From: Hymenobacter siberiensis | GTDB taxonomy: Bacteria > Bacteroidota > Bacteroidia > Cytophagales > Hymenobacteraceae | Assembly (NCBI RefSeq): GCF_018967865.2 | Contig: NZ_JAHLZY020000001.1 | Span: forward strand, 1,178,001 to 1,242,000 | Direction: 5' to 3' | Length of the DNA stretch: 64,000 nucleotides | Shown here: piece after piece, positions 18,839 through 27,532 of the stretch | Layout of the letters: each line of letters starts with the position of its first letter | Position numbering within the stretch: the stretch's first letter is position 1 | The notes under the pieces: generated by a model | What the model was told of the DNA's origin: nothing | What the model saw: the letters and a program-made list of their open reading frames with translations, nothing else | Databases searched by the model: none | Translations under genes and position numbers: made by a program

Positions 18839-20413
18839 ATGGCGAATATGCTCTGGCGCGTGCGCCATTGGTGGCACCAGGTGGGCCGGCCGCAACGGCT
18901 GGCCCTTTTGGTTGGCGTGCTGGTCACGCTGGCGCGCCTCAGCCTGATTGGAAAGGGCACCATGGCTTTTGTAGATGAGTCGCGCTACGTCAACGCCATG
19001 CTGGGCCTGCGCGCCCTCGGCGAAGGCCACGGGCAGGAGTTTCTGCGCTACATCAACTCCATGGGGGCCCGGCCCGGCGACGGCATCTGGCGAGCCATTC
19101 CGGGCCTGGGCCAGGCCATCCTGCTGCTGGTCTTTGACCTGAACCCCAATGCCCCGCCCTCGCTGCAAGTACCGCAGGCGTTCAACGTGCTCATCGTGAG
19201 CCTGAATGCGCTGCTGCTATACCGCATCTACCGCCGCTTTTTTAGTGTTGGCCTAGCGCTGCTGGGCCTCGCGCTGTATTCGAGCCTGGTAAATACCAAC
19301 CTCTACCTGCGCCACCTGCTGCCCTACGACCATTCGCTGCTCTTCTTTTTACTGGCGCTTTTGGTGCTGCTTCGGCCTAAAGCGGCCGTCAGCTACAGGC
19401 TTCAGGCGCTGATAGGGCTGCTGGGTGGCCTCAGCTATGCCATTTATCCCGGCTACTTCATGGGCCCTATACTCTTAATGGCGCTGGTGTTGCTGGCTGG
19501 TTTTGGGGGTAAGAGCAATGATTGGCCGCGTTCTATAAAACTTGCTGTTATGCAGCTGGCCGGCCTTCTGGTGGTGCTATTGGCTTTTGAAGGCTTGGCG
19601 CGGCTGGGCCATACTTCGTACTGGGCCAGCAGCCGCTACATCGCTACTACGGTTACGCAGGGCAGCTTTGATGAGGGGTTTGTCTTCATTGGCAGCTACT
19701 TCCGGCAGGTGGAAGGCTGGCTCGGTATAAGCCTACTGGTGTTGTTCGGGGTGGGGTTGGGGCTTAGTGTGCGGTTATATTCATCAGCCAATGTTTCCGG
19801 TGCTGAACGAGGGCTGGCGCGCCTGCTCACGGCCGTTTTTCTGGTCTGGCTGGGCTATGCCTTGGTGGTGCAGGTGGGTCATAAGTTGGTGTTTTATGGC
19901 CGCACGCTGCACTTTTTTGTGCCCTTCATCATCATGGGCGCGCTGGTGGCGTTGCGCTCCGCTGGCCGCATGGTGCAGTCCCGCGCCTGGCTCTATTGGG
20001 GTAGTTGTAGCATTGCTTTAGGGCATTTCGGGGTTTTCCTGGTCGGCTACCTGGCCGTCGATTATCCCTGCGATGTCGCGTACCGGGCGGGCATCTTTGA
20101 TTACCAGCAGATTGCCGCCAGCCTGGTGAGTGTGTGCGACGAGGACCTGATGGCCTACCGGCTATTCGGTCCGCGCCTCCGCAGCCAGCTAACGCAAAAG
20201 GACTCTACGCCCGCTTTTCAACTACTGAATTTCGCTTACCTCTATCCCGTCACCTGTTACCGTCCCGCGCATCTGCGCCCCGGAAAAGTTGTGGCCGATG
20301 TGCCTTACTTTATGAAGTACCCGGCATACCAATTTGAAGGCCACAGCGCCCGGCAGCGGACTATTCTGCAAAATTACGAAGTTGATTTTCAGATTATAAC
20401 AAGTAATAATTGA
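18839..20413 (+). CDS. GT-C type integral membrane glycosyltransferase (GT39-like)
   Basis: From the ATG at 18839 the product has 524 residues with about ten predicted transmembrane helices. After the first helix comes FVDESRYVNAMLGLRAL, where Asp46-Glu47 matches the first-loop acidic pair of GT-C enzymes (ArnT, PMT, GT39). Such enzymes move a sugar from a polyprenyl-phosphate donor to a lipid or protein on the outer face of the inner membrane. A soluble C-terminal tail of about 130 residues follows the last helix. It starts 7 bp after asnB and is probably in the same operon. The acceptor is unknown. Confidence 0.8.
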   Translation: MANMLWRVRHWWHQVGRPQRLALLVGVLVTLARLSLIGKGTMAFVDESRYVNAMLGLRALGEGHGQEFLRYINSMGARPGDGIWRAIPGLGQAILLLVFDLNPNAPPSLQVPQAFNVLIVSLNALLLYRIYRRFFSVGLALLGLALYSSLVNTNLYLRHLLPYDHSLLFFLLALLVLLRPKAAVSYRLQALIGLLGGLSYAIYPGYFMGPILLMALVLLAGFGGKSNDWPRSIKLAVMQLAGLLVVLLAFEGLARLGHTSYWASSRYIATTVTQGSFDEGFVFIGSYFRQVEGWLGISLLVLFGVGLGLSVRLYSSANVSGAERGLARLLTAVFLVWLGYALVVQVGHKLVFYGRTLHFFVPFIIMGALVALRSAGRMVQSRAWLYWGSCSIALGHFGVFLVGYLAVDYPCDVAYRAGIFDYQQIAASLVSVCDEDLMAYRLFGPRLRSQLTQKDSTPAFQLLNFAYLYPVTCYRPAHLRPGKVVADVPYFMKYPAYQFEGHSARQRTILQNYEVDFQIITSNN

Positions 20414-20511
20414 CTTATAATCAGTGGTTTAAGGATAATATTATCCTGCTTATTCTTTGGCATGAGGCTAAGCGGTGGCAGGGAGTTTCGGTGGCGTGGG
20501 CCGTAAAGGCC

Positions 20512-20519
20512 TAAATTTG
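20512..20519 (+). promoter_or_regulatory. -7 box upstream of the UDP-glucose dehydrogenase gene
   Basis: TAAATTTG fits TANNTTTG and lies 38 nt before the ATG at 20557. The -33 region (TTTCGG near 20486) is a poor match. Confidence 0.5.
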
Positions 20520-20556
20520 CTCAATCAATTATTAATCTCTGCGCATTCCGCATCTT

Positions 20557-21897
20557 ATGAAAATAGCAGTTGTAGGCACCGGCTACGTCGGTTTGGTAAC
20601 GGGTACGTGCTTTGCCGAAGTAGGCATCGAGGTAACGTGCATTGATATCGACCAGAAAAAGATTGACAATCTCCACCAGGGCATTCTCCCGATTTACGAG
20701 CCGGGCCTGGAAGAAATGGTGACCCGCAACGTGGAAAAAGGGCGGTTGCACTTCTCCACCAACCTGGCTGAAGCCATCAAGGACTGCGACGTGGCCTTTA
20801 TTGCCGTGGGCACTCCTCCCGGCGAAGACGGCTCGGCCGACCTGAAATACGTGCTGGCCGTAGCCAAAGGCATTGGCGAGCACATGAATAACTATTGCGT
20901 CATCGTCACGAAAAGCACGGTGCCTGTGGGCACAGCCGCCAAAGTGCGTGCCGAACTCGCGAAAGCTCTGGCTGCCCGCAACGCAGACATTGAGTTTGAC
21001 GTCGCTTCCAACCCCGAATTCCTGAAGGAAGGTGCCGCCATCGACGACTTTCTGAAACCCGACCGCATTGTGGTTGGCATCGCTTCGGAGCGTGCCGAGG
21101 AAGTGATGAGCCGCCTCTACAAACCTTTTCTGCTCAACGGCCACCCGATTATCTTCATGGATATTCCGTCGGCCGAAATGACAAAATACGCGGCCAACTC
21201 CATGCTGGCCACCAAAATAAGCTTCATGAACGACGTTGCCAACCTGTGCGAAATCATGGGGGCCGACGTGAACATGGTGCGCCGCGGCATCGGCTCCGAT
21301 GCCCGCATCGGCACCAAGTTCATCTACCCCGGCATAGGCTACGGCGGCTCCTGCTTCCCCAAGGACGTGAAGGCGCTCATCAAAACCGCCCAGGAAAATG
21401 GCTACGACATGCAGGTGCTCCGCGCCGTGGAAAGCGTGAATGAAGACCAGAAATCGGTGCTTTTCAACAAGGTCAGCAAGCACTTCGGCGGCGACCTGCG
21501 CGGCCTGAAAATTGCCATCTGGGGTCTATCCTTCAAGCCCAAGACCGACGACATGCGCGAAGCACCCTCACTGGTTATCATTGAGAAACTGCTGGCCGCC
21601 GGCTGCACTGTCACGGCCTACGACCCCGTGGCCATGCCCGAAGCCAAGCACTCGCTTGGTGACAGCATCACCTACGCCAAGGACGAGTTCGATGCGCTGA
21701 TTGATGCCGACGCCCTGCTCATCGTGACGGAATGGCCCGAATTCCGGGTGCCCAACTTCAAAGTAGTGTCGCGCCTGATGAAGCAGCAGGTCATTTTCGA
21801 CGGCCGCAACATCTACGAGCCCGCCGAAATGAAAGAGCTGGGCTTCGTGTACCACTGCATCGGCATCAAAACCGACCATAAGGAGCCAGCTGCTTAA
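20557..21897 (+). CDS. ugd: UDP-glucose 6-dehydrogenase
   Basis: A 446-residue enzyme that oxidises UDP-glucose twice to UDP-glucuronate with NAD. The N-terminal Rossmann motif is MKIAVVGTGYVGLVTG. The middle has SNPEFLKEGAAIDDF and PDRIVVG. The catalytic Cys266 lies in GYGGSCFPKDVKAL. The C-terminal UDP-binding domain includes GLSFKPKTDDMREAPS. Length is typical. The next gene downstream encodes a UDP-glucuronate decarboxylase-like enzyme, so the pair probably makes UDP-xylose, with UDP-GlcA also available to transferases. Confidence 0.96.
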   Translation: MKIAVVGTGYVGLVTGTCFAEVGIEVTCIDIDQKKIDNLHQGILPIYEPGLEEMVTRNVEKGRLHFSTNLAEAIKDCDVAFIAVGTPPGEDGSADLKYVLAVAKGIGEHMNNYCVIVTKSTVPVGTAAKVRAELAKALAARNADIEFDVASNPEFLKEGAAIDDFLKPDRIVVGIASERAEEVMSRLYKPFLLNGHPIIFMDIPSAEMTKYAANSMLATKISFMNDVANLCEIMGADVNMVRRGIGSDARIGTKFIYPGIGYGGSCFPKDVKALIKTAQENGYDMQVLRAVESVNEDQKSVLFNKVSKHFGGDLRGLKIAIWGLSFKPKTDDMREAPSLVIIEKLLAAGCTVTAYDPVAMPEAKHSLGDSITYAKDEFDALIDADALLIVTEWPEFRVPNFKVVSRLMKQQVIFDGRNIYEPAEMKELGFVYHCIGIKTDHKEPAA

Positions 21898-21923
21898 TTT
21901 TTTGATAATGGACCTAGATAGCC

Positions 21924-22013
21924 CGTCATGCTGAGCGGAGTCGAAGTATCTCTACTGCGAAAGCATTCATTTACTATTGCGGTAGAGATGCTTCGACTCC
22001 GCTCAGCATGACC
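21924..22013. repeat. Long imperfect palindrome of the GTCATGCTGAGC type
   Basis: Two 35-nt arms (21924-21958 and 21979-22013), containing GTCATGCTGAGCGGAGTCGA and its complement, pair with two mismatches around a 20-nt loop. It lies between ugd and the decarboxylase gene and resembles other GTCAT palindromes in the window. It may reduce or process the downstream message. Confidence 0.85.
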
Positions 22014-22038
22014 GTTCTTTTAGCCTAACAACGATACT

Positions 22039-22995
22039 ATGACCAATACTTCCGAAGAAAAAAAGCGCGTCCTCATCACCGGCGGGGCCGGTTTCCTGGG
22101 CTCACACCTCTGCGACCGATTCCTGAAAGAGGGCTACCATGTGGTGGCGATGGATAACCTGATTACGGGTTCCCTCCAGAACATCGAACACCTGTTTGGC
22201 CGGCCTGATTTTGAATTCCACCAAGCGGATGTGAGCAAGTTCGTATTCGTGCCCGGCAAGCTGGATTACATTCTGCACTTCGCTTCGCCGGCCTCGCCTA
22301 TCGACTACCTCAAAATTCCAATTCAGACCCTGAAAGTAGGTTCGCTCGGCACGCACAACCTGCTGGGTCTGGCCCGGGTAAAAGGAGCCCGCATGCTCAT
22401 CGCCAGCACGTCAGAAGTGTATGGTGACCCGGAAATTCACCCCCAGGTGGAGGAGTACTTTGGCAATGTGAACCCCGTCGGCCCCCGTGGCTGCTACGAC
22501 GAGGCCAAGCGCTTCCAGGAAGCCATCACCATGGCCTACCACAACCACCACGGCCTGGAAACGCGCATCATTCGTATCTTCAACACCTACGGCCCGCGCA
22601 TGCGCCTCGATGATGGCCGCGTGCTGCCGGCCTTCCTCTCACAGGCCCTGCGCGGCGAGAACCTGACCGTATTTGGCGACGGTTCACAAACCCGCTCGTT
22701 CTGCTACGTGGACGACCTCGTGGAAGGCATCTACCGCCTGCTGCTCAGTGACTATGCGCTACCCGTGAACATCGGCAACCCCGATGAAATCACCATCAAG
22801 CAGTTCGGCGAAGAAATTGCCCGCCTCACCGGCGTCGAGTTCAAGCCGACCTACCAAGCCCTGCCCGAAAACGACCCGATGAAGCGCAAGCCGGATATCA
22901 CAAAGGCCAGAGAAATTCTGGGCTGGGAGCCCAAGGTGGACCGCGCCGAGGGCCTGCGCCGCACGCTGGAGTACTTTATGGAGCACGTCAAGTAG
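22039..22995 (+). CDS. UDP-glucuronate decarboxylase-like SDR (UDP-xylose synthase)
   Basis: A 318-residue extended short-chain dehydrogenase. The NAD-binding motif is [15 protein letters not shown]. The region [16 protein letters not shown] and the catalytic YxxxK in CYDEAKR match UXS enzymes, as does [20 protein letters not shown] converts UDP-glucuronate to UDP-xylose, and its substrate is made by the preceding gene. A dTDP-glucose dehydratase is less likely because of the ASPASP motif. The gene is followed by a gap of about 470 bp before the first amino-sugar operon. Confidence 0.9.
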   Translation: MTNTSEEKKRVLITGGAGFLGSHLCDRFLKEGYHVVAMDNLITGSLQNIEHLFGRPDFEFHQADVSKFVFVPGKLDYILHFASPASPIDYLKIPIQTLKVGSLGTHNLLGLARVKGARMLIASTSEVYGDPEIHPQVEEYFGNVNPVGPRGCYDEAKRFQEAITMAYHNHHGLETRIIRIFNTYGPRMRLDDGRVLPAFLSQALRGENLTVFGDGSQTRSFCYVDDLVEGIYRLLLSDYALPVNIGNPDEITIKQFGEEIARLTGVEFKPTYQALPENDPMKRKPDITKAREILGWEPKVDRAEGLRRTLEYFMEHVK

Positions 22996-23124
22996 GGGGC
23001 GAAACCTCATCCCCGGCCCCGGTTCGCTTGATGCGCGAAGCCCTAGGAGAGGGGGGCTTAGTAGGGTCTTGCTACGGGGTGTGGATTGCCAAGCCAGCGC
23101 TGTGCTTTACAAGGGAGGTATTAC

Positions 23125-23132
23125 TACCTTTG
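23125..23132 (+). promoter_or_regulatory. -7 box before the first amino-sugar operon
   Basis: TACCTTTG matches TANNTTTG in the 472-bp gap 22996-23467. If used, it would give an untranslated leader of about 330 nt before fdtA1. No clear TTG is at -33. Confidence 0.5.
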
Positions 23133-23174
23133 TGGCGTAGCAATGCCGGTATATTCGCGGGCTGAGCAGGACTG

Positions 23175-23230
23175 AACAAGCGACAGGCCGGTATAATCTT
23201 AGATTCTGTCGGTCTGCCGCTTCGCTTGTT
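23175..23230 (+). other. Possible structured leader RNA element
   Basis: AACAAGCG (23175-23182) pairs with CGCTTGTT (23223-23230). After a 5-6 nt bulge on the 3' side, CAGGCCG pairs with CGGTCTG (one G-U). It lies downstream of the TACCTTTG box. The remainder of 22996-23467 holds no supportable gene. A leader role in controlling the sugar operon is inference only. Confidence 0.4.
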
Positions 23231-23467
23231 TTAGGAGGAAACCCAGACGCAGGCGGGGAAGATGCTCAGGCTACGTGTACGGGCGAGACTGGCTTCAGGT
23301 ACGGTCCGGCTACGGTGCAGCTACGGCGCAGCCAAATAGTACGCTGTAAGGATACAGCAGGGGTGGGCGAAGTGAAGCTATGTTTGAAAAATGTAAGAAT
23401 AGTAACTTCCTGCTTTACCATCGAGACACCTTACCCATCGATACCTTTTCTCTGCACTCCGCTCAAT

Positions 23468-23878
23468 ATGGATAATCCTTTCCTCATCAACTTTCCCAAG
23501 CTCGGCGCGCCGGAGATTGGCTACATTTCCGTCACGGAGCAGCAGCAGCAGGTTCCCTTCGAAGTGAAGCGAATCTTCTGGACCTATTACACTCCTGAGA
23601 GCATCGTGCGGGGCCGCCATGCCCATCATGCTACCGAGCAGGTGCTGATTGCCGCTGCCGGGCGCATCATCGTCACCACCGAGCACGCCGACGGCACCAT
23701 TCAAACCTTTCGGCTCGAAGACCCTAACGTAGGGCTGTACGTGCCGCCGCACGTGTGGCACACCATGCAATACTCGCACTCGGCGGTGCAACTGGTGCTA
23801 GCCTCGGCTCCTTACAACGAGGCCGATTACATCCGCAGCTACGACGATTTTCGGCGCATATGGCAGGGCAAATCGTAG
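23468..23878 (+). CDS. fdtA: dTDP-4-oxo-6-deoxyglucose 3,4-ketoisomerase (FdtA/QdtA family), copy 1
   Basis: The ATG at 23468 (MDNPFLINFPKLG) gives 136 residues; upstream codons are non-homologous. It is a single cupin of the WxcM/FdtA family with PFEVKRIFWTYYT, RGRHAHHATEQVLIAAAG and the end motif EADYIRSYDDF. The enzyme moves the keto group of dTDP-4-oxo-6-deoxyglucose from C4 to C3, the first step to dTDP-Fuc3NAc or dTDP-Qui3NAc. FdtA and QdtA cannot be separated by eye. It overlaps the following acetyltransferase gene by 19 bp. Confidence 0.9.
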   Translation: MDNPFLINFPKLGAPEIGYISVTEQQQQVPFEVKRIFWTYYTPESIVRGRHAHHATEQVLIAAAGRIIVTTEHADGTIQTFRLEDPNVGLYVPPHVWHTMQYSHSAVQLVLASAPYNEADYIRSYDDFRRIWQGKS

Positions 23879-24810
23879 CCGTCGATGCCGCGCTGGTAGC
23901 GGCGCGGGCTGAGATGTTGGCACTGCACTCGCCGACGCATTTTCTGCGTGAGCTACCCCAGGCCCTGCAACAGCAACGCTACGGCACCGGAGCTGCGTTG
24001 GCCTTTGGCCGTCAGCCCGGCGAGGAAGTGCTGCCGATGCCGGGCGCAGCCGGGCAGTGGCTGCTCCAGCATCTGGCCTGGGATTCCGATTATTTCGAAA
24101 CGCCCACTTACCGCCTTTTTACTGGTTTGTTTGCTGATAATGAACGACTAGATGTAGCAAAGGCGGCGGTTGAGCTGCGACAGGAATTGGCCAGTCGCGG
24201 CCCGTACTATGCCTTCGGTGTGGTGCCGGCCGAAGACACCCGGCTGCTGCAAGCCCTGACCAGCGGTGGCTGGCAATTGATTGAAACCCGCCTGAATTTT
24301 TATTGCCCGGTGGCCTCCGCCGCGCTGCCACCGCCCGCCCCGGTGCGCCTGGCCCGGCCCGACGAAGCTGCCGCCATCGGCCGCATCGCCGCCGCCGCCC
24401 GCAATGACTACGACCGTTTCCACGCCGACCCGTGGTTTGGCCCGGCCCGTGCCGATGCCTTTCTGGCCCGCTACGCCGAGGCCGCCGTGGCCGGCACCTA
24501 CGCCGATGCCGTGCTGCTGCCCGACGAGCCGGACTTGCCCGTGGATGCCTTCCTGGCCATCGGCGACGCGCCCGTCGAGGCTGGGGTGCCGGGCAGTGGC
24601 CACTCGCGGGTATTGCTCACTGCCGTTGGCCCGGCCAATCGGGGCTGGCACTTTAAGTTGGTAAGCGAAACCGTGCGCCGCGCCGCTGCCCTATCTTTGC
24701 CCTACGTTTTGATGACCACCCAGGCAACCAACAAAGCCGTGTTTCGCACCTGCGAAAAGCTAGGCTTCCGGCTCGGCAGCACGACGCACGTACTGGCGTG
24801 CAGTGGATAA
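23860..24810 (+). CDS. GNAT-family sugar N-acetyltransferase (WecD-like)
   Basis: The ATG at 23860, inside the end of fdtA1, gives 316 residues. The N-terminal part carries LAWDSDYFETPTYRLF, like the WD-FF motif of dTDP-fucosamine acetyltransferases. The C-terminal GNAT domain has RPDEAAAIGRIAAAARNDYDR and an acetyl-CoA loop that is degenerate (VGPANRGWHFKL). Lying between a ketoisomerase and a transaminase, it probably N-acetylates the 3-amino-deoxysugar. This is notable because the second module uses a left-handed beta-helix enzyme for the same job. Confidence 0.75.
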   Translation: MAGQIVAVDAALVAARAEMLALHSPTHFLRELPQALQQQRYGTGAALAFGRQPGEEVLPMPGAAGQWLLQHLAWDSDYFETPTYRLFTGLFADNERLDVAKAAVELRQELASRGPYYAFGVVPAEDTRLLQALTSGGWQLIETRLNFYCPVASAALPPPAPVRLARPDEAAAIGRIAAAARNDYDRFHADPWFGPARADAFLARYAEAAVAGTYADAVLLPDEPDLPVDAFLAIGDAPVEAGVPGSGHSRVLLTAVGPANRGWHFKLVSETVRRAAALSLPYVLMTTQATNKAVFRTCEKLGFRLGSTTHVLACSG

Positions 24811-24893
24811 TTAAAAGGTTATGCACACCGGTAGTTAGCAGGCGTTTGGTCGGTCTGAGAGTATTTGTCAGCTTTCAAATTTAATGAGTTGTT

Positions 24894-25997
24894 ATGCAAG
24901 TCCCTTTTCTCTCTTTTCAGCCGCAGCACGTTCCCATCCGCGAAGAAGTGTTGGCCGCCGTCGCCCGCGTGTACGACTCGTACTGGTACGTGCTGGGCGA
25001 AGAAGTAAAGCAGTTCGAAGCTGACTATTCAGCCTTCAGCGGTGCGAAGCACACCATTGGCGTGGCCAACGGGCTGGACGCGTTGGTGCTGGCGCTGCGG
25101 GCCTTGGAAATCGGGCCGGGCGATGAGGTAATTGTGCCTTCTAATACCTACATTGCTACCTGGTTGGCCGTTACGCAGGTTGGGGCCACGCCGGTGGGGG
25201 TGGAGCCCGACCCCGCCACGAGCAATCTCGACCCGGCGCTGATTGCCGCCGCCCTCACGCCTCGGACCCGCGCCATCATGCCGGTGCATTTGTACGGGCA
25301 AGCGTGTCGCATGACGGAAATCATGGCCCTGGCCGCTGCCCATAACCTGCACGTAGTTGAAGATAATGCTCAGGCCCAGGGCGCGACTTTTGATGGCCGC
25401 GTCACCGGTAGTTTCGGTATTCTTAACGGTACCAGCTTCTACCCCGGTAAAAACCTGGGGGCCCTGGGCGATGCCGGGGCCATTACCACCAACGATTCTG
25501 CCCTGGACCAGCGTGTGCGCGTGCTGCGCAACTACGGCTCACAGCAGAAGTACTACAACGAAGTGGTGGGCTACAACTCCCGCCTCGATGAGCTGCAAGC
25601 CGCCGTGTTGCGTACCAAGTTGACCCACTTGGCCGGCTGGACGGCCCAACGCCGCGAAGTAGCGGCCCTCTACGACCGCCACCTGGCCGGCATTGCCGGG
25701 CTGCGCCTGCCGCACACCGCTCCCGGTGCTACCCACGTGTACCACCTCTACGTGGTCCATCACGCCCAGCGCGAGGCCGTGCAGCAGCACCTGGCCAGTC
25801 AGGGCATTGGCACCCTCATTCATTATCCCGTGCCTGCCCATCGGCAGCAAGCCTACGCGGCCCTTGGCCTGCCTGCCGGTACGTTCCCCATCGCCGAAGA
25901 GCTAGCGGCTACCTGCCTGAGCCTGCCCATGTGGCCGGGCATGACCGAGGACCACGTGGCCGCCGTGGCCGCCGCATTGCGCTCATTTGCCAATTAA
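24894..25997 (+). CDS. fdtB: dTDP-3-amino-3,6-dideoxyhexose transaminase (FdtB family), copy 1
   Basis: A 367-residue PLP-dependent aminotransferase of the DegT/DnrJ/EryC1 family. The PLP lysine is Lys186 in [18 protein letters not shown]. Other landmarks are [22 protein letters not shown] and EDNAQAQGA. FdtB/QdtB transfers an amino group from glutamate to the 3-keto sugar made by FdtA. A close paralogue lies at 34633-35733 and differs mainly by conservative changes and a less GC-rich codon choice. It is followed 81 bp later by a GtrB-like transferase gene. Confidence 0.93.
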   Translation: MQVPFLSFQPQHVPIREEVLAAVARVYDSYWYVLGEEVKQFEADYSAFSGAKHTIGVANGLDALVLALRALEIGPGDEVIVPSNTYIATWLAVTQVGATPVGVEPDPATSNLDPALIAAALTPRTRAIMPVHLYGQACRMTEIMALAAAHNLHVVEDNAQAQGATFDGRVTGSFGILNGTSFYPGKNLGALGDAGAITTNDSALDQRVRVLRNYGSQQKYYNEVVGYNSRLDELQAAVLRTKLTHLAGWTAQRREVAALYDRHLAGIAGLRLPHTAPGATHVYHLYVVHHAQREAVQQHLASQGIGTLIHYPVPAHRQQAYAALGLPAGTFPIAEELAATCLSLPMWPGMTEDHVAAVAAALRSFAN

Positions 25998-26078
25998 ACA
26001 GTAGCGTTTATCGGCACCGGGCGAGCCGCCAGTTGCCGGGCGTTTAGCGGCGACAATTGGTAAATTATATCTTGATAA

Positions 26079-27014
26079 ATGAGTAAGCTCTCCGTCATCG
26101 TCCCTTGCTATTTCAACGAGGACAATATCCCCGTCACGGTGCAGGAGTTGGTGGCTAACGAAGCCAATTTCCCCGCCGACGTCAGCTTCGAGTACGTGCT
26201 GGTGAACGACGGCTCCGGCGACGACACCATCGGGGCGCTGCAACGGGCGCAGGCCGCCTATCCCGGTAAAATCCGTATCGTCGATTTGGCCGCTAATGTA
26301 GGCTCCTACAACGCCATCGTGGCCGGCATGGCCCACGCCACCGGCGATTGCCAGGCCGTGATTACGGCCGATATGCAGGACCCGCCCGAGCTGATGGTGC
26401 AAATGTACGCGTACTGGCAAAAAGGTTTTAAGCTCGTCATCGGCAATCGGCAAGACCGCGAGGAAACCGGCCCCAGCCGGTGGTTCGCCCAGCTTTTTCA
26501 TTGGCTGATGAAGCACCTGGCGCTGAAAAACATCCCCGACGGCGGTTTCGATTTCGTGTTCTTCGACCGGCAGGTGAGCCAGCAGGTGGTGGCCATGCAG
26601 GAGCGTAACTCCAACGTGTTTTACCTGATGGTGTGGCTGGGATTTCCCTACGTTAACATTCCTTACGTGCGGCGCAAGCGCGAAATCGGGAAATCGCGCT
26701 GGACGCTGAGCAAGAAAATAAAGCTGCTCATCGATTCGCTCCTTGCCTTCTCTTTCGTGCCGGTGCGGGCTATATCGGTGGTGGGCTTGGCCCTGGGTTT
26801 GGTGGCGCTCATTTACGGTTTCTACATCATTGCTCTCCGCTTCGTCAGTCCCAGCGAGCCGCAGGGCTGGACTACGCTCATGGTGGTGGTGCTCTTTGTA
26901 TCAGCTTTTCAGATGGTGGCACTTGGTGTCATTGGCGAGTACGTGTGGCGCGGGCTGGATGCCGCCCGCCAGCGCCCACTCTACGTAGTGAAAGAAGTGT
27001 ACGAAGTAGGTTAG
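26079..27014 (+). CDS. GtrB/DPM1-like membrane glycosyltransferase (GT2)
   Basis: A 311-residue GT2 enzyme. The catalytic domain (about 1-220) has KLSVIVPCYFNEDNIPVTV, YVLVNDGSGDDT and ADMQDPPELM, where the ADMQD acidic motif binds metal and nucleotide sugar. Two C-terminal transmembrane helices (about 232-255 and 262-290) end in GEYVWRGLDAARQRPLYVV. Such proteins load a sugar from a nucleotide donor onto undecaprenyl phosphate, supplying GT-C enzymes. A decayed relative of its C-terminal part lies at 30163-30734. Confidence 0.92.
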   Translation: MSKLSVIVPCYFNEDNIPVTVQELVANEANFPADVSFEYVLVNDGSGDDTIGALQRAQAAYPGKIRIVDLAANVGSYNAIVAGMAHATGDCQAVITADMQDPPELMVQMYAYWQKGFKLVIGNRQDREETGPSRWFAQLFHWLMKHLALKNIPDGGFDFVFFDRQVSQQVVAMQERNSNVFYLMVWLGFPYVNIPYVRRKREIGKSRWTLSKKIKLLIDSLLAFSFVPVRAISVVGLALGLVALIYGFYIIALRFVSPSEPQGWTTLMVVVLFVSAFQMVALGVIGEYVWRGLDAARQRPLYVVKEVYEVG

Positions 27015-27250
27015 AAAAACGTAGCATCAACAAGACTCGGTTTCATTTGCCCAGTTTTGCCCAGTAAGGTCACAGTCATTCAATACTACACGTTTGAAAA
27101 TCGTGTAGAACAACAGAAAAAATCTTAGAAGTGATGAAAATCGATAGAAAGCTCGCGCTAAGTGCCAAGCCACTATATTTTAGCTAATAGCTGTCAGCTT
27201 TTATATTCATAACCAATTGATTACGCCGGTCTCATTGTTCGTTTAATTAG

Positions 27251-27532
27251 GGCTTAGCACTTACACCATTTATTTTATTGTCATACTTCAATCATCCAAC
27301 TGATGACGATTTTCATAACACGTTTTCTTTTAGAGAAAATGGGTTTGTAGATGGATGCGTACGGCTTTATCATAACTGGACCGGTCGGTATACAAGTATT
27401 CTGTTGTATGGCGCTTTTTTTAGTGTTCAATCTTTTGATACACTGTTGCTTAACACTAAAGTGGCGCCTGTATTTTTTATAGTGCTTCTGATATTGAGCG
27501 CTTGGTTCTTGTTCTCACCACTTAATCACTGA
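27251..27532 (+). pseudogene. 5'- and 3'-truncated membrane protein fragment (DUF6056-like)
   Basis: An open frame from 27251, after an in-frame stop, to the edge of the IS at 27529 has no ATG. It reads as half a transmembrane segment followed by SYFNHPTDDDFHNTFSF and LYHNWTGRYTSILLYGAFF. The DDF and NW-GRY motifs resemble the N-terminal region of DUF6056-type polysaccharide membrane proteins. No continuation exists beyond the IS, so this is a relic. The stretch 27015-27250 before it is AT-rich and holds only a 7-bp hairpin (27086-27108) and no gene I can support. Confidence 0.6.

Noticed and set aside
17368..18963. 531-residue minus-strand frame opposite asnB
   Set aside because: It is the antisense shadow of a well-supported enzyme, with no recognisable domain.
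27278..27532. Functional small membrane protein of 84 residues
   Set aside because: There is no ATG, the first transmembrane segment is cut, and the frame ends at the IS border. A relic explains it better.
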